DNA of 64,000 nt from Amblyomma americanum (GCF_052857255.1 NC_135497.1:182594704-182658703); one strand, 5' to 3'. Shown: positions 10,970-24,648, numbered from the stretch's first letter. A program made the numbers and translations. The notes: a model not told the origin generated them from the sequence alone.

Positions 10970-13900
10970 AAGCAGCCAAAATGCAGAACACATAGAAATT
11001 TGGCAGTGGAATTGTAGAGGTTACAAGCGCAAAGCGGGTCTTCTCAAACAGTTCATTGCCACCACAACAATCCGTCCAGACCTTATCTGCCTGCAGGAAG
11101 TGGGAGCCGATAAGGCCCCGACGCTGGCGGGATACTGTACGATTAGTCAGCCCCTGATGCCATCGGTTGCCATCCTAGTGGCAAAAGATGTAACTGTGGT
11201 CGAGCACGCCCTGCCAGTACCGGACGCCGAACACTTGACGGTCGAGATTGTGCCCAACAAGCGCGGCCGAGCAAGCACCTTTGTCATAAACGTCTACATG
11301 CCCCCCAAGCCTAGGAAAGGGGACTTTACAGACCTACTATTGGCTGCCTCTCACAAAGCGCAGTGTAATCAGTTCGTGATCGTAGGAGATTTCAACGCAC
11401 CCCACAGAGAGTGGGGGTATTGCGATAACACGGCAAGAGGTCAGTCTATAGTGAAAGCGATACACACGCTAGGACTGGAACTTCTAACTAACCCTGTCTT
11501 GCCTACACGAGAGGGAAACAGCGTGTCTAGAGACTCCTGTCCTGACCTCACCCTGGTCAAGAACGTAAGCCACTCGAAGTGGACCAACCTAATCGAAACA
11601 TTGGGGAGCGACCACTGCATCCTAAGCACCCCTATCCCTTCATCCAAAATCCGGAAAAGCATTGGACCAGCCAGAATAACGGACTGGCCAAAATTTCGCA
11701 ATTCGGAATTCCCTACGGGACATATAGAATCTATCCAGGATTGGAGCGCGGCCCTTCGCCAGGCTCACAGCACCGCCACCGAAGTCGTACAGCACACAAA
11801 CGAGACACCTGAGGCAGACAGGCACCTACTCAAATTATGGGATCAGCGCGCGAAACTCGTTCGTCGTTGGAAAACCAAAAAGTTGAACTGCCAACTTCGA
11901 ACCCGCATAGTCGAGCTCACGGAAGAGGCACAAACGTACGCCACGCAACTCTCGCATCAGAACTGGCAACAGTTCTGCGAGTCTCTGCGAGGCACTTTGG
12001 GCACGTCTCGGACATGGGCAATTCTCAGAAACTTGATAGACCCAACCAAGTCCAAGTCCGAAGGGACCCGTACACTCAAGCGGATTTCCCACCTGTTCCC
12101 GGGTGACGACGCAGCTCTTCTCGCAGCGCTCCGCGACAGATACATAGGAAGTGCGACTACAACACCTAGCACGATTACCTACCAGGGCAGCCCAAATCGA
12201 GCTTTGGACGCCCCCATAATGACGGCAGAAGTATACGCTGCGGCGCGATCCTGCGTTCGTAATACGGCGGCAGGTGCGGACAAAATCACCAACGCCATAA
12301 TACGCAACCTCGGCAAGGACCAAATTCAGGATCTAACTCAGTACATTAACGATGAGCTCTGGGAAATGAATATCATCCCTCAAGAGTGGAAACACTCCGA
12401 AATCATCGTCATCCCAAAGCCGGGGAAGCTGCCCACACTTGAGGCGCTCCGCTCCGCCCCATCTCGCTCACGTCGTGTCTGGGCAAGCTCTACGAGAGGG
12501 TGATCCAAACTCGTCTGCAGAACTATATCGAAGACAACAACCTCTTCCCTCCTTCCATGATCGGCTTCCGATCCGGGCTATCTACTCAAGACGCCTTCCT
12601 TCTACTCAAGGAGGAGGTACTGGCGCACGTTCCCAGCGGAGGGGAGCAGCACCTTGTGATGGCCCTTGATCTCAAAGGTGCCTTCGACAACGTGTCTCAC
12701 GATGCCATCCTCAGAGAACTGAACAACCTAAATTGTGGGGAACGCATCTTTCACTACGTCCAAAATTTCCTATCGAACAGAACAGCTACGATCGGCATAG
12801 GAGGTACACGGTGGGACCCCCAGGACATGCCGCACAAAGGCACGCCTCAAGGTTCGATCATCTCCCCTCTCCTTTTCAACATCGCGATGGTTGGCGTGGC
12901 CAGAAGCCTTCAAACTGTACCGAACATCGGATTTACACTGTACGCCGACGACATAACTATCTGTACTACTAAAGGCTCTCTGGCGACGAAAGAAGAAACT
13001 CTGCAGCAAGCTGCTACCTGCGTCGAGGACACGGCCTCCCAGTGCGGACTGCGCTGTGCGCCGGAAAAGTCAGAGATCATCCGCATAGAAGGACGTAACT
13101 ACAAGTCTCCAGGAGACATTCAGGTCCTCCTACACGGCGTCCCCGTCCGAGAGACCCGACATATACGCATCCTTGGCTTATGGCTCCAGAGTAATCGAAA
13201 AGCCACCCACGCTATCAAGCTGTTATCCACCATAACACAGCAAGTCGCCAAAATGATCAGAAGAGTGGCACGCAACCGGACAGGCATGCGCGAGGAGGAC
13301 ACGCTACGCCTCGTCCAAGCACTTGTGGTGAACCGCGTTTCTAACGGCCTACCGTACCTGCAATTAACTAGACAAGAACTAACCAAAGTCAATGCCATGT
13401 TACGTACTGCGTACAAATATGCGCTGGGCAATCCTATCTACACTTCAAACGCCGAACTAGAGGCCCTCGGCCTCTCTAACTCATTCGAGGAGATCCAGAA
13501 GGCTGTTCTCCTCTCGCAACGTGCACGCCTCCTTCGCACGGACACCGGAAGGCAAACTCTGGAGCGGGTGGGCTACCCGGCAGACGTCCAGATAATACAG
13601 AGCACGACCAACCTCCCAACAACATATCGCTCGCGGGTGCACATCTCCCCGATTCCCAAAAACATGTCGAGCGGAGCCGGGTCGGGCAGACGCTCAGCCA
13701 GAATAGATTACTTGAAGCGGACAGCGGCACGCAGCCCCCACACGGTGTACGTCGACGCGGCAACACACAGCGAGGTCGCGCGGGCGACGGCAGTTGCGGT
13801 GAACTCCTCCCACAACGAGGTTGTCAGCGCCTCCTTGAAGCACACGACGATCACGGGAGCAGAGGTGGCAGCAATCCTGCTGGCGATCCAGTATGGCGAC

Positions 13901-14521
13901 GCCCGCAACCAGGGTGTACACGTTATGACCGACTCCCTAGCAGCCTGTCGGCTCCTACTTGCAGGCAGAATACCCAAAAAGCTGTTGGGCATAGTAACCA
14001 ACTCTATGAGCGCCCATTCCTCCCTAAGACATCAGATAACGTGGGTGCCAGGTCACGCGGGATTAGAGGGCAACGAGGTCGCAGACGCACTAGCTCGAGG
14101 ACATACCAACCGAGCGGGCTCCAACCCCGACTCAAGCTTTCTCCCCGAAGTTCCCATCACCTACAACACACGACTCCACTTCCTAAGAACACAACGACAG
14201 CACTTCCCCCCTCCACATAAGAAGCTTAACGCTCAGGAAGCTTGGGACTGGAGGCAACTCCAGACCTATACTTTCCCCAATCTCTATAAATACAGCATCA
14301 TTTTCCTCGAGCGCTACAGAGGCGAATGCCCGTGGTGCGAAGACCGGCCCGATGCATACCACATTACATGGGGATGTAAGGGCCCGAAACCCCCGGACAT
14401 CACAACACATAGAACGAAGGAGCAATGGGAGACCTCTCTGCTCAGCTCGGAGCTTGCTCAGCAGCGCACACTCGTTGCGCAGGCTAGAGCGGCGGCCAAG
14501 GCCAGTGGAGTCTTGAAATGA
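10788..14521 (+). pseudogene. LINE ORF2: endonuclease, reverse transcriptase, RNase H; frameshifted
   Basis: The first part (10788-12503) begins with an apurinic-like endonuclease: WQWNCRGYKRK, DLICLQEVG, VIVGDFNAPH, then DLTLV and GSDHCIL. The second part (12500-14521, frame shifted) holds the RT with motif A ALDLKGAFDNVSHD, motif B GTPQGSIISPLLF and motif C LYADDI; then RNase H (YVDAATHSE, GAEVAAI, TDSLAAC, GHAGLEGNEVADALA) and the finger CPWCEDRPDAYHITWGC. The frames part at about 12450, where CTCCG occurs twice in a row; the 5-bp surplus matches the frame change exactly and removes the conserved block before RT motif A. The protein would nick the target and prime cDNA synthesis there. The start codon is uncertain: ATGs at 10788, 10869 and 10953 all precede the endonuclease. 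Confidence 0.85.
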
Positions 14522-14589
14522 AGACACCACCCATTGTATATTTCTCCTAGTGTCTTTTATTTTCTTTGTGAATAAAGTTTTCTACTACT

Positions 14590-14600
14590 ACCGCGGGAGA
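14590..14600. repeat. Target-site duplication, right copy
   Basis: Exact repeat of 9020-9030, following the TACTACTA tail of the LINE. Confidence 0.85.
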
Positions 14601-15150
14601 CGGCGAGAGCAGAAACGCACCTCGCTGGAAAAAAGAAAAATGCAAGCGAAGGGGGCGAGCGAAATGCGAAGGAGGAAAGAAAGGTACAGACGACAATTGA
14701 TGGAGAGAGAGAAGCAGGAGGCAGGAAAAAAGTCCAGGGAGAACGAGAGACGAAGCGCGAGGGAGGAGCGGAGCGGTTGCGCTAACACGTCAAACAAAAG
14801 ACAAAAACCAAGTGCACACAGAGAGGAAGTGAGCGAGAACCGGCGAGCCAAAAGAGAAGACAAAGAAAAGCTCAACAGAAAGAGTGAAGCGGGAGACAGA
14901 AGAGGAAGCGAGGGAAAGAGATGGCAGCGAGATGAGGGTGTGCGACTCACAAGAGAAACAACAAAAGACCCAACGCGCCGCCGCCACCTCCTCCTCCTTC
15001 CTCGTCACCCGTTTCCCACCGGCTTTCCGCCACCCTTCACCTCGCAGAAACGCCAGCACGAGAAAAACGCAGCGTCACCGTCAATCGATGCCCAGCATCA
15101 TCACGATGGCCATCCCAGCTCCCTTACTGCTGCTGGCGTAAAACTGACAC
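14601..15150. promoter_or_regulatory. CpG-rich island, right half
   Basis: Continues the CpG- and purine-rich composition seen at 8280-9030. The 205-codon plus-strand frame here is a Lys/Arg/Glu-rich translation of GA-rich DNA and is not treated as a gene. A short Met-initiated hydrophobic stretch near 15090-15140 ends at a stop and has no clear splice donor. Confidence 0.45.
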
Positions 15151-18100
15151 GCTCAACTCTGCCATGAAGGCACAAATATACAACGGGGACAACCTAACCA
15201 ACCCAGATATCACAGCGTCGCGAGTGAATGCATCTTACTGTACCCGTTAGAGCAGTCATTATACAACCGAGTGAAAGTCGCAAAAAATTCGTGCCCAAAA
15301 ATATTTGTTGCAGAAGTTTATTCCCTTCATTTGCCACATCCCAGAATGATTCACGTCTGCAAATGAAATTGCTCATCACAAACTCCCCCTCTCATTATAT
15401 ACAAGGCACCCTTGGTAGCAATGTGAATACAACTAAGCGAAGTACTGAAATCAAATGCATATGCCCTCGTTAAACCACGTTTTACGGCACACAGCACAAT
15501 GCTACCGTGTGGTACCCGGCAGTACAACAAGACAGTGGTCATGCAGCCACGCACAAAACTTGCTCACCCAGAAATTTCCAACAGCAACAACAGCACACAA
15601 AGTGTGCTATCAAAAATAGAGTGCTCCCATGTGTCAGAAACAACAGCCTCTCATGCATGACAGCATTATCAAAACAGAAGGCACGCATCATTATGTACTA
15701 AAACACAGGGACAGACAGGGGCAGGAGAAACCAAGTAGGCAGGGAGTGTGATTCGCATGAACACACATCTTCCAGCATTGCTGAAAACTGCAAGGAGCTA
15801 AACTTGAAGCGCAGGAAATATTACAGCGAAAACTCTGCAGGCACTTGTCAAGGCCTATGAAGGCTCCAGCATGCCAACTGGCAAGCCATTCGGCAAGTGT
15901 TACATACCTTTGGACAGTCTGTCTTGTTTACAGCAACAAGGAAACGCATTAGCGCGCAACAAAACACACGTGAAGTACTGTCCCACTGGATGCCATCGCA
16001 GCAGTATTCAGAATCCGCACCAGGGTCATGCGAGGTGTGCATGGAGGTGTGGGTGGCTGCTAAAAGCAAGTAACTGGAACGTGGAAAGCACCGCAACTAT
16101 TTTGTATTCGCCGCTGCGCCACGCATTGGCCAGTTCTTCTCACGTGGCCATATCCCGGCAGAGTGCGTTTCCAGCGAACATGTGTGTTCGAAGCGGCTAC
16201 GTTTCAGTGTGCATCGCTGGGCAGGTTCATTTCTCATGTTTGAGTGGCGTGTTTTAAAGTTACCAAACACATTACTGTTTTCGGGCCAGATGTAGCAGCG
16301 GGAATCGGGGATTACCATTTTCGCCACATAGAGCCAAAAGTGACGTACCATGCCATCTGGCTGCCCCAGGTTCGTCGTAATAAATTTGTTACTACCAGCG
16401 ATACGTGGCTATATGAGGCAAATTTGCACAGGCCACTTATATCATCCTATGACCGCTACTCCCACCCCACCGTCTTGCACAAGCAACCAAGACGGGCAGC
16501 CCATTTCACGTTTTCATGTGCCCAAATGGGATGCTGCTAAAAGCATACATTTATTCAGAACACGGTCGCATGCAATCCCTAATGAATTTTAGTGGAGGTA
16601 ATCAGCATCAAATGTTAGGAAAATAAACTACTCACTGCTGTTTCTTTAAAGGCATGGTCTGTTTCTAGTAGTTCACGAGTTTACTCCCAAAGAAATGCAG
16701 ACTACCTTTTTTTATCAAGAGCTGTCAATTATTCTTTGTAGCACCAAGAGATTATCTTTCAGAAATAACAAGCAATGCCTGAGGAATGGCACAATTATTG
16801 CACTTCAGCCAGCTACGACTTGCTTGAGCCTGTGGCTGTCACGATGCAATCGGAAAACTTCCCCGTTTCCATTATGTTTTCTTGTACATTAACATTTGCA
16901 CTGCAGAAGTGGGAATAGTTAAGGTTTTAAAAATGCCCTAATGCACCATAAAATTTGAGGAGGTGAAAGCAAGTGTCAAAACAAATTAAGTAACATGAAG
17001 TGCCAAACCAGCATCGAAGATACCGGCAGAAAGGCACAGCGGTGAAATGCAAACGAGAGGAAGGAAGAACAGGATGAGAAAAAAGGAAGGACAGGCATCC
17101 CGTGTTTCACCTTTGCCTCTATGCAAGCTGTGCCTCTCAATGTGTTACTAACTAGCGGAAAATTCGACCTTCCTCTAAATCGAACAATGTGCCAAGTGGC
17201 TGTTGAAACACTGACATAGCCCCTTTTTGTATTTCTAAAACAGGTACCACTCAAGTCTGCTTTATTCATAGAATGTCATTCTCATGCAAGATGCTGTGCA
17301 CCCTTGCCATCAGTTTAAAAGCAGTTATCTTTAAGCAGGTCAACTAAACTGCAAGGTACAGTCTGCAAGTGCCATTTTATCTGCAATAGGTAATGTGGCA
17401 GAAAAGCACAGGAGTAAAATCCCATGTTCCAGTTAAGCAGGAACATCAAGTCCAGTTCATGTTGGTGAAATAAGTCATAAATCGTTAGAATGTTTTACTC
17501 CCTGAAGTAGATGCCAGTCCATGATAGTAATTATTTCAAATTGAAGTATTTTATTTCCATGCGTGCTGGGGGCATTATCAGATATGCTACTGGTTCAACA
17601 AGTACAGATTTGAAGTAAGATGTCACTTTAGATGTCTAATAAAAGCAATTCGCTGCATAGTACACAATAGGACTTAAAAGGAACTCATCCTTTTGCCTGC
17701 CTTGTCATTCATCAGTGGTACTATTCTGCACTATAACCACACAATAGAAAACTAGAGTTTCTGTGTGGATGTTTTTGTGCTTCCAATGTGTCAAGCTTGC
17801 CTTCATTTGCTGTGCTGAGACAAACCTGGCAACAACAACAAGAGTCCAACATAGCCTGGAGCTGTCTACTGATTGTGATACTTTTCAGGTTCCAGTGATA
17901 GCCATGCTCACACATTTTCAGCGAGCATGTAAAGAATGCTGGACACTCGAGCAATGTAAACTCAATTCAATTCGTATGAACAGTTACTCTTACCCATAAG
18001 GCAAGGACCACTTGAAATTATAAAAAGCAATACAAAACCAACACAACCTTGTTTTCACAAGCCACACATTTCACTTTGGCAACAGAGCTCAGGAAGCAAA

Positions 18101-21100
18101 AATCAAAATAAATTCACATTCGCATGGTCCCTTTGGATTTCATGTATCTTGTGCACACTAAATCTGAATATTTGACAGCACAGATGACATACGCATTCAT
18201 AACTTCCAGCATAGATGGAAATTTACACCAACCTTTCATTTATAGTAAATATCACTGACAACTAGAAAAAAAAAACTATGTCAAAATACAGCAGCATAAC
18301 GCAAACACGTTGACAATCCAACTACATCAAAACAAAATTTTTCGCATCTGCAAGTCAATAACTGCTCGTGGCAAACACTATCCAAATATTTAAAAGTACA
18401 TACATCACCACAAGTTTACACAAACATGTCTAAATAAAAAGTTCTGAAATGTGGCCTCTCAGTTCTCAATATGTGGGCAGATGTTGCAGTTGACAGCCAA
18501 CACACTCTCAATGCAAGGATTCTTATAATACAGGAACAGCCACAACATAGTGTTCCCAACAAGAAGCGCGACTGACCATGCTACAGCAATCAGTCCACAT
18601 GCACCACTGCACTCACAATGAACTAGAGGCTCTTAACAATACCTATTGAAAAACTGCAGTCCAATATCCGCGCATACCCAGTGGTCATACTCCAGAGATT
18701 AGCAGCTATGATATTTGCTGCCTGCAGCACCCTGAAACTTTTTATGCATGTCAAGACCAATGCCTTGTCCTTCATTTACCCACAGGAGATGGCGCCACAG
18801 GCTGCTAGACTTGAAATTTGCAACAGTGAGCTTCCCCAGTTTTGAACCACTGCACAATGCAACGTTTGGCGAAGTATTTAATAAACCTGAAATTATAACT
18901 GCCAAAACTCGCACAACAGCCCTTTTAAGTCTTCTGCAAAACATGAAAACCATTCCTCCATTTCAGAAATAAAGAACGGGAAAGTAAGAACTACACCACA
19001 TACCTGTGCTAAACTTGTGAACAATTTTCTTTGGCTATGCAATGGAGGCTATGAGTGCGAGCTACCAGCTTGTAGGACTTCATTTGGTGTGTGAGCATGT
19101 CAAAGCCATCACATCATGCTCATGGCTTCCATTGCATAACCACAAAAAGTCATCCACGAGTAGATTTGGCTCGGTACAGATGATTTAGCACATCTACCCA
19201 CACACACACGCTAGATTCTCATCCATGGCAACGTGTAAATTCTCAGTACTGAACACTGTGCAGTGGCTGGAAGCATCAACAGGTGCATCTATTTCACAAA
19301 TGCCCCTCAGCCCACACATACATTTCAAGGTAACAGTTACGAGGGAACAATCATTGCGACCTTTCGATCACATTAAAACCAACGTTATGTCTGATTTTAA
19401 TGCCCAGCAACAAAACACACACTATGGCATAACTCAGTTCAGAAGAGCTAGCTTAAGTAACTGCTGTTATCTGGACAATTTGCTGCAACATTTGCGCAGA
19501 AAAATTAACTGCCTCTGGTGACATTATTATTACTGTACCTGCTATTTATCTTAAGCCAAGAAAAAAAAGGCTGAAAAGTATGTGGAAATGTGTGCAAAAC
19601 TATCCGGTACACACGTAGTTGCCACTTAATTTATTCCTATGAACTATATAAACACAGTGAAATATGTGTGACAGGATTGCATATTAGCCTAATTGCATTT
19701 GCGGCCACAAATTATTAACAGTACCATTACATTATGCACCTAGATATAACAACAGCTCTGGCACCTATGAAAAAATTCATGGCCTCATAGGGAGCAACGC
19801 GAAAGAATTATTATAGTTAAGAAAAAAACACCTCGCGGATGTCACCAGACGGTCTAAATAGAATCAAGGTGAAATCACAAGCATAGGGCCCTATCTTTCC
19901 CCCATTTCCTTCAAATGAAATCTCATAATCTAGTCATATATACAAGCACACAACGAAGTACCACTATGTAAACACTAACATCAGAAGCGCTCTGTCTTGA
20001 ACTTAATATTTTCACATTACAATAATGTGAAACTTGCAAAAATGTCTTTTGGACACCTCAGCTTGTTTCAAACAGACCAACTTAAGTACAATAGACTATG
20101 ACACAAAAAATGTTCTTTACAAATCTTCTTCACCTCAGATGCAACATTTCCAGCACCCTTCCATGCTGTCAACAAGCAATAACAAATGTATACTATATTA
20201 ACTGAAGCGCTAGAACTCCGAAATGCTGCATACAAAGTCAGAGACAAAATAAACAAATAAAAGAAAAAAGCTCTTACATCATCACTCACATTTTGCACAC
20301 AACCAAATACAAGTCAAGGTAATGATTATAAGAAATAAAAAGCACTATTTGAAGTTCATTCCACTGGCATTTTTTTTTCTTCTACACTGAACCACATTCT
20401 GACAAACCATTGAATATATCGTAGAATATAAAATATGTGTAAAAAGTGTTCATGCAAAGAGTTATGTTCTTCAAGACTAGCATAACATGTGCCTCATAAA
20501 GATGGTAATTTCAAGTAAGATGAGAACATGTTCCATGTGATGAATGCATCTTTCCTGGAAATTCTTGCTCTGTAGAATGTGTGCTGTTATTCATTTATCC
20601 CACCTTGTCTTCTTGGGGTCCACTGTACAATATTCTCTGCACATACTCTGTCACCACATCTGCAACCAGAGATATAATAAATGCTACATCATCACATTTT
20701 AAACACTGCAATACTTTTATTGAGAAGCCTTCTATATGCACTCCAAAACATCCAAGAACACAAACCTTAAGCATAAAGTTCTTTTGTAATGATGGTTGGC
20801 CACATCATTCTCATTTCAAAGAATTAGCCTCAAAGCTCCTCAGCCATATACCATGATTGTGACACTGCTTTTTTTTATTTTGCTTGCAAGGCATGTTTAG
20901 GTTTAAGTAAATGTAGCTGACCTTCTCTTTAAAATATCACCATTCAGCAACATTATACATGGCATACAGTGAGACTAGGTAACAGCCAGAAAAAGTATTT
21001 ACTTTGGCAACTACCACAAGCGCCTTTCAAAAAGTGCAGCAAAGCCACAATAAAACACAAACACTCATTAAGCCATACTTTTCTACTTTGCAGTGAGATA

Positions 21101-24100
21101 TTACTTTCCAACAGCTTTATGAATATGTACTTCAGTAGATCCTTTGCCCAGAAACATAAATCACGCTAATTGTACACTGCAGCTAAAAGCACACATCAAA
21201 TATTTTTTTTGTTCACATGCACTGTTTATGTTTCATTCCAGCCTGGCTGTACAACAATTATCATTGGTTCTTTGTGATGCAGACTAACAGAAAAAAAAAA
21301 AAACTTGGCAAGAGTTCCGGCGGCATTTAATGTCAGCATATAACTACCAGGCCCAGCACCTACATCAGCAGGTTTATGTACCTTTCTCAAGGCCGTAGTT
21401 GCAGTTTCTATCCCCAAGTGTTTATACTTTAACAGTAATTGCTTCTACATTGATTTTTTTCTTTAAAAAAGCAACTTTTATCCTTAGCAAAATTTTAACC
21501 ACAAATTGTAATCGCTATAATAGCATAAAAGCCCATAAGTATGCCAGCATCAATTACTAAACACTGCCTTTTTTTATGTCACGTTCAAGCCAAAAAGCCT
21601 CTCGTGTAAAACAGTAGTGCATTCTCTTCACACTTTGGCTGACATCTATATGTGCAAAATGAACAATTTTCTGCTTCAACCCACGCAACCAATATCTCAT
21701 GTGTGACTTTAGATAAGCTCAAAAAGCAAAACAAGTTGCAGGGCTAGTTGGTGATGCATTTTTTAAGCATATGGCTTACAATTTTAATTTCCTTGAGAAT
21801 ATTAAATGCAGCTACCTGACGAATTTGCTAAATAAGTCAGCTAGAATTCATTCTTTTAAAAACAAACAGGCGTCATGCAAAGGCAGACTACTGAAATTAA
21901 GTGCACTGGTACTCTGGCTGACTATGTGAATAAGTAAAAATAATATTAAGGAAAATACCAGTATACCACACGTAGACTACACATGTTTAAAGGTTCAAAT
22001 TCTGGGTATTGAGTATTGTCTATAAGTGGGGACTATAAAGCATTTTCGCCCAATATAGCACGAAAATCCCAAAGAGATTATATGCTTCGGGTGCAGATTA
22101 TATGCCAGCTATGGACTATGTACCGGATGCAAACAATCTAGTGAATACAAATCTTTTCACGCAAAATTGTGCACTGCACACTGTGCACTAGGTGCAGAGT
22201 GTATACTGAAAATTAATACTACAAGTGTGAAAATTCCCATGGCCAAGCTCTGAATGGATGAGATTATGGGAAATTATGTTGGTGTTTTCGAAAAGCATTG
22301 TTTTTCCATGTCTTATTCTGTACAAAGCTTTCAACAAAACAATACAATATATTCAGATACATATATGCATTCTGACCTACTTATTAATGCAAAATAAACT
22401 TTAAGGAAATACTGCATCACAAAAATGATGCTGATTAATAAAACCTATTTTCAATATTTTAAGAATTTCATCCAGATGTAAGCACTACCATATAAAAGTT
22501 CAAGATCACCAAAAACCATGTATTTGGTGTAGCTGTTATAGTTACTGGCAATTTTGCCGGAGAAGTTTACATCCCATTTCTCACATGCAATATGTCCAAG
22601 GAAAAAGAGAGAAACCATTACTAATTACCCAGGTTAGTATAAAATTGGATAAGTAGGTTCTTGAACAGACACAGTGCCTATGCACGTTGCCAAGCACATA
22701 CAAACTTCATTCTTGACCACAATAAGGTAGTGAATACTAAAGTACATGACAAATGTCAAGTAGGCTCCAATGAAACATGACTTAATATGAATACAATGCA
22801 AGAACCTTTTAACCTGCATTCATTTTCTAATGTTACAGACATTTGAACACAAATTCCCCAATTCCCAGTAATATGATTCCTTTGTGCATAAAGACCTCCA
22901 TCAATGCAGACTATCATTTCTGTTGCATATAATTTCCACATAAGTTATGCTAGTAACGATTTTTACAGTTGCAGCACATTCTAAGAGAGTGAACACAAAG
23001 GCAGGCATCTTCAGTCAACTCATATTATCCAGTATCATCAAATGCAAATACCTTGTATACAATGATAAATGCAATATGTACACCTGAAAGCTTCACAAAC
23101 AGAAAAGTTTAGAGGCCTTTAGCAACTCAAATGCACTTCAAGAATTGCCAGTATGCAAAGTATTAGTGCTTGATTCTCAAGGATGCTTGTGAATCTCTCC
23201 ATGTTCAGTTCTTGTTAAGGGTCATGAAGTATCTGGGCCATCAGTTTTGTTTTTTTATTAACCAGCAGCTATTTTTATTTGCCACAGCATAGTGCAGCCA
23301 CATATGAGTAAAGTTTGACAAAAGTTGTTAGTGAATACAAATCTATTGATAATTAATTTTCTGTCATCATAAAGCCTGAAAGAATATAGGCACTTACTAT
23401 TTGTGCCAGTGCTAAACTTGAACTTCTGTTTTGCAGTAAAATCCAAGCCAATGCTTACATATTGCATGCACTCCCCTATCTGCGGGCAGCTATAAGCTTG
23501 AACCCACCAGAAACAAACTAACAATACACCTTGCTAGTGGCACTGAGTCCTTTAAATTACGTCAGCAAAAAATTACACTGCAAAAACTACACTCACCTTT
23601 AAGAATATGAAGTTCCCTTGATATGGGCAAATGGTTTTTTGAGAGACTGATTCCATTAGTCTTCGTACCACATTATTCACCATGTCACAGACTTCATTGT
23701 TATTAACAATGCAATGACAACACCACATTTATCAACATAGGTTTTTCTATGTATTTCTTCAGAAAGAAAAGAGCCCTAAGTTCAGCATAATTCCTGTATG
23801 TGCATAGCTGACCTTGTGGGCTCAGGAAAGCATATCCCACTCTGTCACACCGTTTTATTATTCATAGTTCCTGTGCTCACTAACACGTAGTGGCTATCAG
23901 AGCCACAAACCAGATAAGACCTGTAAAATGTTCTGGTAATATTTTGACTGGGAACAAACTTGCTTGCAATAAAAAAAAATTCAGCAGCCTTTTCAGCATA
24001 ATTCTGCAAACTTGTAAGACTGAACACAGCGCGGCACATTCATTCTACTTTAAAGGAAAAGGAGGCCACATATGATAGCTAGGGTATTCAAAAAATGTGC

Positions 24101-24470
24101 GTTTGGCTCAGATATCTTTTTCAGGCAACAGTTAATGTTATCATCAAGCACTTGCTCCTGGCTGCAAAAATAAGACATTTCCAACAAAAACATGCCAGCA
24201 AATGTCTAAAGTTTTCCCATACAACAGTCAACATTTTTCAGGATTGAAATCAATTCCACCTGCTTCTTGCCTGCTCTGTGCTCTGCGAAGTTACTTCTAG
24301 CGGTTACAACAATTCAGCATAATAGTTTGCCTGGCATAGTGACATGCACTTTAACAAAACGTATTTAAAATGCCGAAGTTTTACTACACAGCCTAATGGC
24401 CTACTGTGTATCTCTTTCCCAGAACAACGCCATCTTCCCTGTACCCAAATTAGAGAAGGTGGACACTCAC
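15151..24470. other. Long AT-rich stretch 3' of the transporter exons
   Basis: No convincing coding exon or transposon domain. It lies downstream, in minus-strand terms, of the last recognised transporter exon, so it may hold the short final exon and a long 3' UTR, but neither could be pinned down. One imperfect hairpin is noted at 19033-19143. Confidence 0.4.
19033..19143. repeat. Imperfect inverted repeat, about 110 nt
   Basis: GGCTATGCAATGGAGGCTAT at about 19034 is matched by an inverse copy near 19120-19142 (GGTTATGCAATGGAAGCCAT on the minus strand). Two of the three differences in this block can pair as G:U in RNA. Pairing weakens towards the loop. Confidence 0.5.
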
Positions 24471-24648
24471 AAATTGATTTCCTGTATGCAAGAGGTTTAT
24501 CCTTCCAGTAGATGGTGAGAAAGTAAACTGGAATTCCAGAAAGCATTATGCCTGCACCAATGGATGTTTCTAGGGGCTGGCTGAAGAAAGGCAGCACCAC
24601 GAGGAACAGCGAGATGAGGAAGAACACCACCGGCAGAATAATGTTCAC
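24471..24648 (-). CDS. LAT-like transporter exon (178 nt), last two membrane spans
   Basis: Acceptor ...ATGCAG before 24648 and donor GTGAGTGTCC after 24471. It encodes 59 residues plus one base, starting VNIILPVVFFLISLFLVVLP (membrane span), then ETSIGAGIMLSGIPVYFLTI (last span) and YWKDKPLAYRKSI, the conserved end of the fold. It follows the 150-nt exon in phase 0. The remaining cytoplasmic tail must come from another exon. Confidence 0.85.

Larger units (their letters stand above)
9031..14589 (+). mobile_element. Full-length I-group non-LTR retrotransposon, recently inserted, inactive
   Basis: A 5.56-kb insertion bracketed by an exact 11-bp target-site duplication (9020-9030 and 14590-14600). 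Order: 5' UTR of about 100 bp, ORF1 with three Cys/His knuckles, ORF2 with endonuclease, reverse transcriptase, RNase H and a C-terminal Cys/His finger, then a 3' UTR of about 70 bp with AATAAA at 14570 and a TACTACTA tail. RNase H after the RT places it in the I-type group of LINEs (established feature of that group). The exact duplication and only two obvious lesions suggest a young copy. The lesions are an in-frame TAG in ORF1 and a 5-bp tandem duplication in ORF2. Confidence 0.88.

Noticed and set aside
14550..15167. 205-codon Lys/Arg/Glu-rich plus-strand frame
   Set aside because: It is a translation of GA-rich CpG-island DNA with no domain, it begins inside the 3' UTR of the LINE, and it crosses the target-site duplication.
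23580..23700. Candidate last transporter exon ending CTTAAAG before GTGAGTG (minus strand)
   Set aside because: The translated sequence does not resemble the short LAT C-terminus, and the upstream acceptor is poor.
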